A DNA stretch of 5,686 nt, taken from JAZGDL01 sp036477795. GTDB taxonomy: Bacteria > Planctomycetota > Phycisphaerae > UBA1845. How positions within the stretch are numbered: the stretch's first letter is position 1; every line of letters starts with the position of its first letter. The notes under the pieces are model-generated. The model ran no database searches, had not been told where the DNA came from, and saw only the letters and a program-made list of their open reading frames with translations. Location: positions 1 through 5,686 of the forward strand of contig JAZGDL010000408.1 of NCBI GenBank assembly GCA_036477795.1, written 5' to 3'. The position numbers and the translations under genes are program-made. Below are positions 5,346 through 5,686 of this stretch, piece by piece.

Positions 5346-5686
5346 TTAGAAGGCCTCGACGCCGGTCAACTGGCGGCCGACGATTAACTCGTGAATGGTC
5401 TCGGTGCCCTCGTAGGTGATTACGCTTTCCAGATTGAGCATGTGACGAATCGGGCTGCACTCCACGGTGATGCCGGCGGCGCCGAGCAGGTCCCGGGCGT
5501 CGCGGGTGACGTCCAACGCCATACGGCAGTTGTTCCACTTGGCTAGAGACACCTGGCTATGGTGCATCTTGTCGGCGTCTTTCAGCCGGCCCAGTTGCAG
5601 GGCGAGCAGTTGAGCCGTGGTGATCCGCCGGGCCATGTCCGCCAGACGCCGCTGGATGGTCTGCTTGTGGCTCAGCGGCGATCCAA
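5346..5686 (-). CDS. gcdH: acyl-CoA dehydrogenase, probable glutaryl-CoA dehydrogenase (C-terminal part)
   Basis: The C-terminal 112 residues are visible, and the frame stays open to the window edge, so the gene begins beyond 5686. The product is an FAD flavoprotein of the acyl-CoA dehydrogenase family. The visible part is the C-terminal helical domain: GSPLSHKQTIQRRLADM near the edge, LQLGRLKD, SLAKWNNCRMALDVTRDARD, LLGAAGI, IRHMLNLESVITYEGTETIH and a terminal GRQLTGVEAF. The NLEsV-TYEG-IH block with the catalytic glutamate in YEG, and the ending GR-xTG-xAF, match glutaryl-CoA dehydrogenases as I remember them better than short- or medium-chain acyl-CoA dehydrogenases. The enzyme would oxidise and usually decarboxylate glutaryl-CoA to crotonyl-CoA. 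The ATG at 5636 is internal, not the start. The stop (5346-5348) touches a heptamer array, and the fused E1 follows 102 bases downstream on the same strand. Whether it is the decarboxylating type cannot be told from this fragment. Confidence 0.88.
   Translation of the reverse strand, partial: GSPLSHKQTIQRRLADMARRITTAQLLALQLGRLKDADKMHHSQVSLAKWNNCRMALDVTRDARDLLGAAGITVECSPIRHMLNLESVITYEGTETIHELIVGRQLTGVEAF

Noticed and set aside
5634..5636. ATG at 5636 (-) as the start of a 96-residue protein.
   Set aside because: The frame continues upstream to the window edge with sequence typical of the same acyl-CoA dehydrogenase domain, so this Met is internal.

Overview
The window is a GC-rich stretch of ordinary bacterial chromosome. 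It carries five complete genes, one partial gene and one intergenic repeat cluster. Three genes plus an orphan small gene lie on the + strand (about 1-3060). Two catabolic genes lie on the - strand (3000-5686), so the two halves converge and overlap. I see no tRNA, rRNA, CRISPR array, transposase or phage gene. The organism cannot be fixed from the sequence. GC-rich codon use, a fused alpha-beta 2-oxoacid dehydrogenase E1 and heptamer repeats would fit a planctomycete-like or another environmental non-model phylum, but that is a low-confidence guess.

Layout. (1) 37-564 is a membrane-anchored single-domain rhodanese. It overlaps by ATGA with 561-1109, a four-helix DoxX/MauE-like membrane protein, and the pair looks like one translationally coupled redox or sulfur unit. 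An upstream gene may end at 33. (2) 1180-2361 is a class I PLP aminotransferase of the Thermus-type (1-beta) aspartate aminotransferase group. (3) 2362-2565 is non-coding and contains a perfect 22-bp palindrome followed by a run of eight G. (4) 2566-3060 is a small, probably helical protein I do not recognise; its last ~20 codons overlap the end of the opposing gene. (5) 3000-5243 (-) is a single-chain thiamine-diphosphate 2-oxoacid dehydrogenase E1, with alpha and beta parts fused. (6) 5244-5345 is filled almost exactly by two oppositely oriented arrays of a degenerate heptamer (GCGAATN / NATTCGC) that can fold into a long hairpin. (7) 5346-5686 (-) is the C-terminal part of an acyl-CoA dehydrogenase that looks like glutaryl-CoA dehydrogenase, and it runs off the window.

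How the genes may work together. On the - strand, glutaryl-CoA dehydrogenase is followed by the E1, 102 bases downstream, probably in one transcript. A 2-oxoacid dehydrogenase that makes an acyl-CoA beside an enzyme that oxidises an acyl-CoA suggests amino-acid catabolism. One testable reading is 2-oxoadipate to glutaryl-CoA to crotonyl-CoA (lysine/tryptophan degradation); a branched-chain 2-oxoacid role for the E1 is equally possible. E2 and E3 subunits are not in the window. No previously undescribed system is clearly visible. The best leads are the hairpin-forming heptamer arrays, the fused-E1/GCDH pairing, the orphan 164-residue protein and the perfect palindrome.
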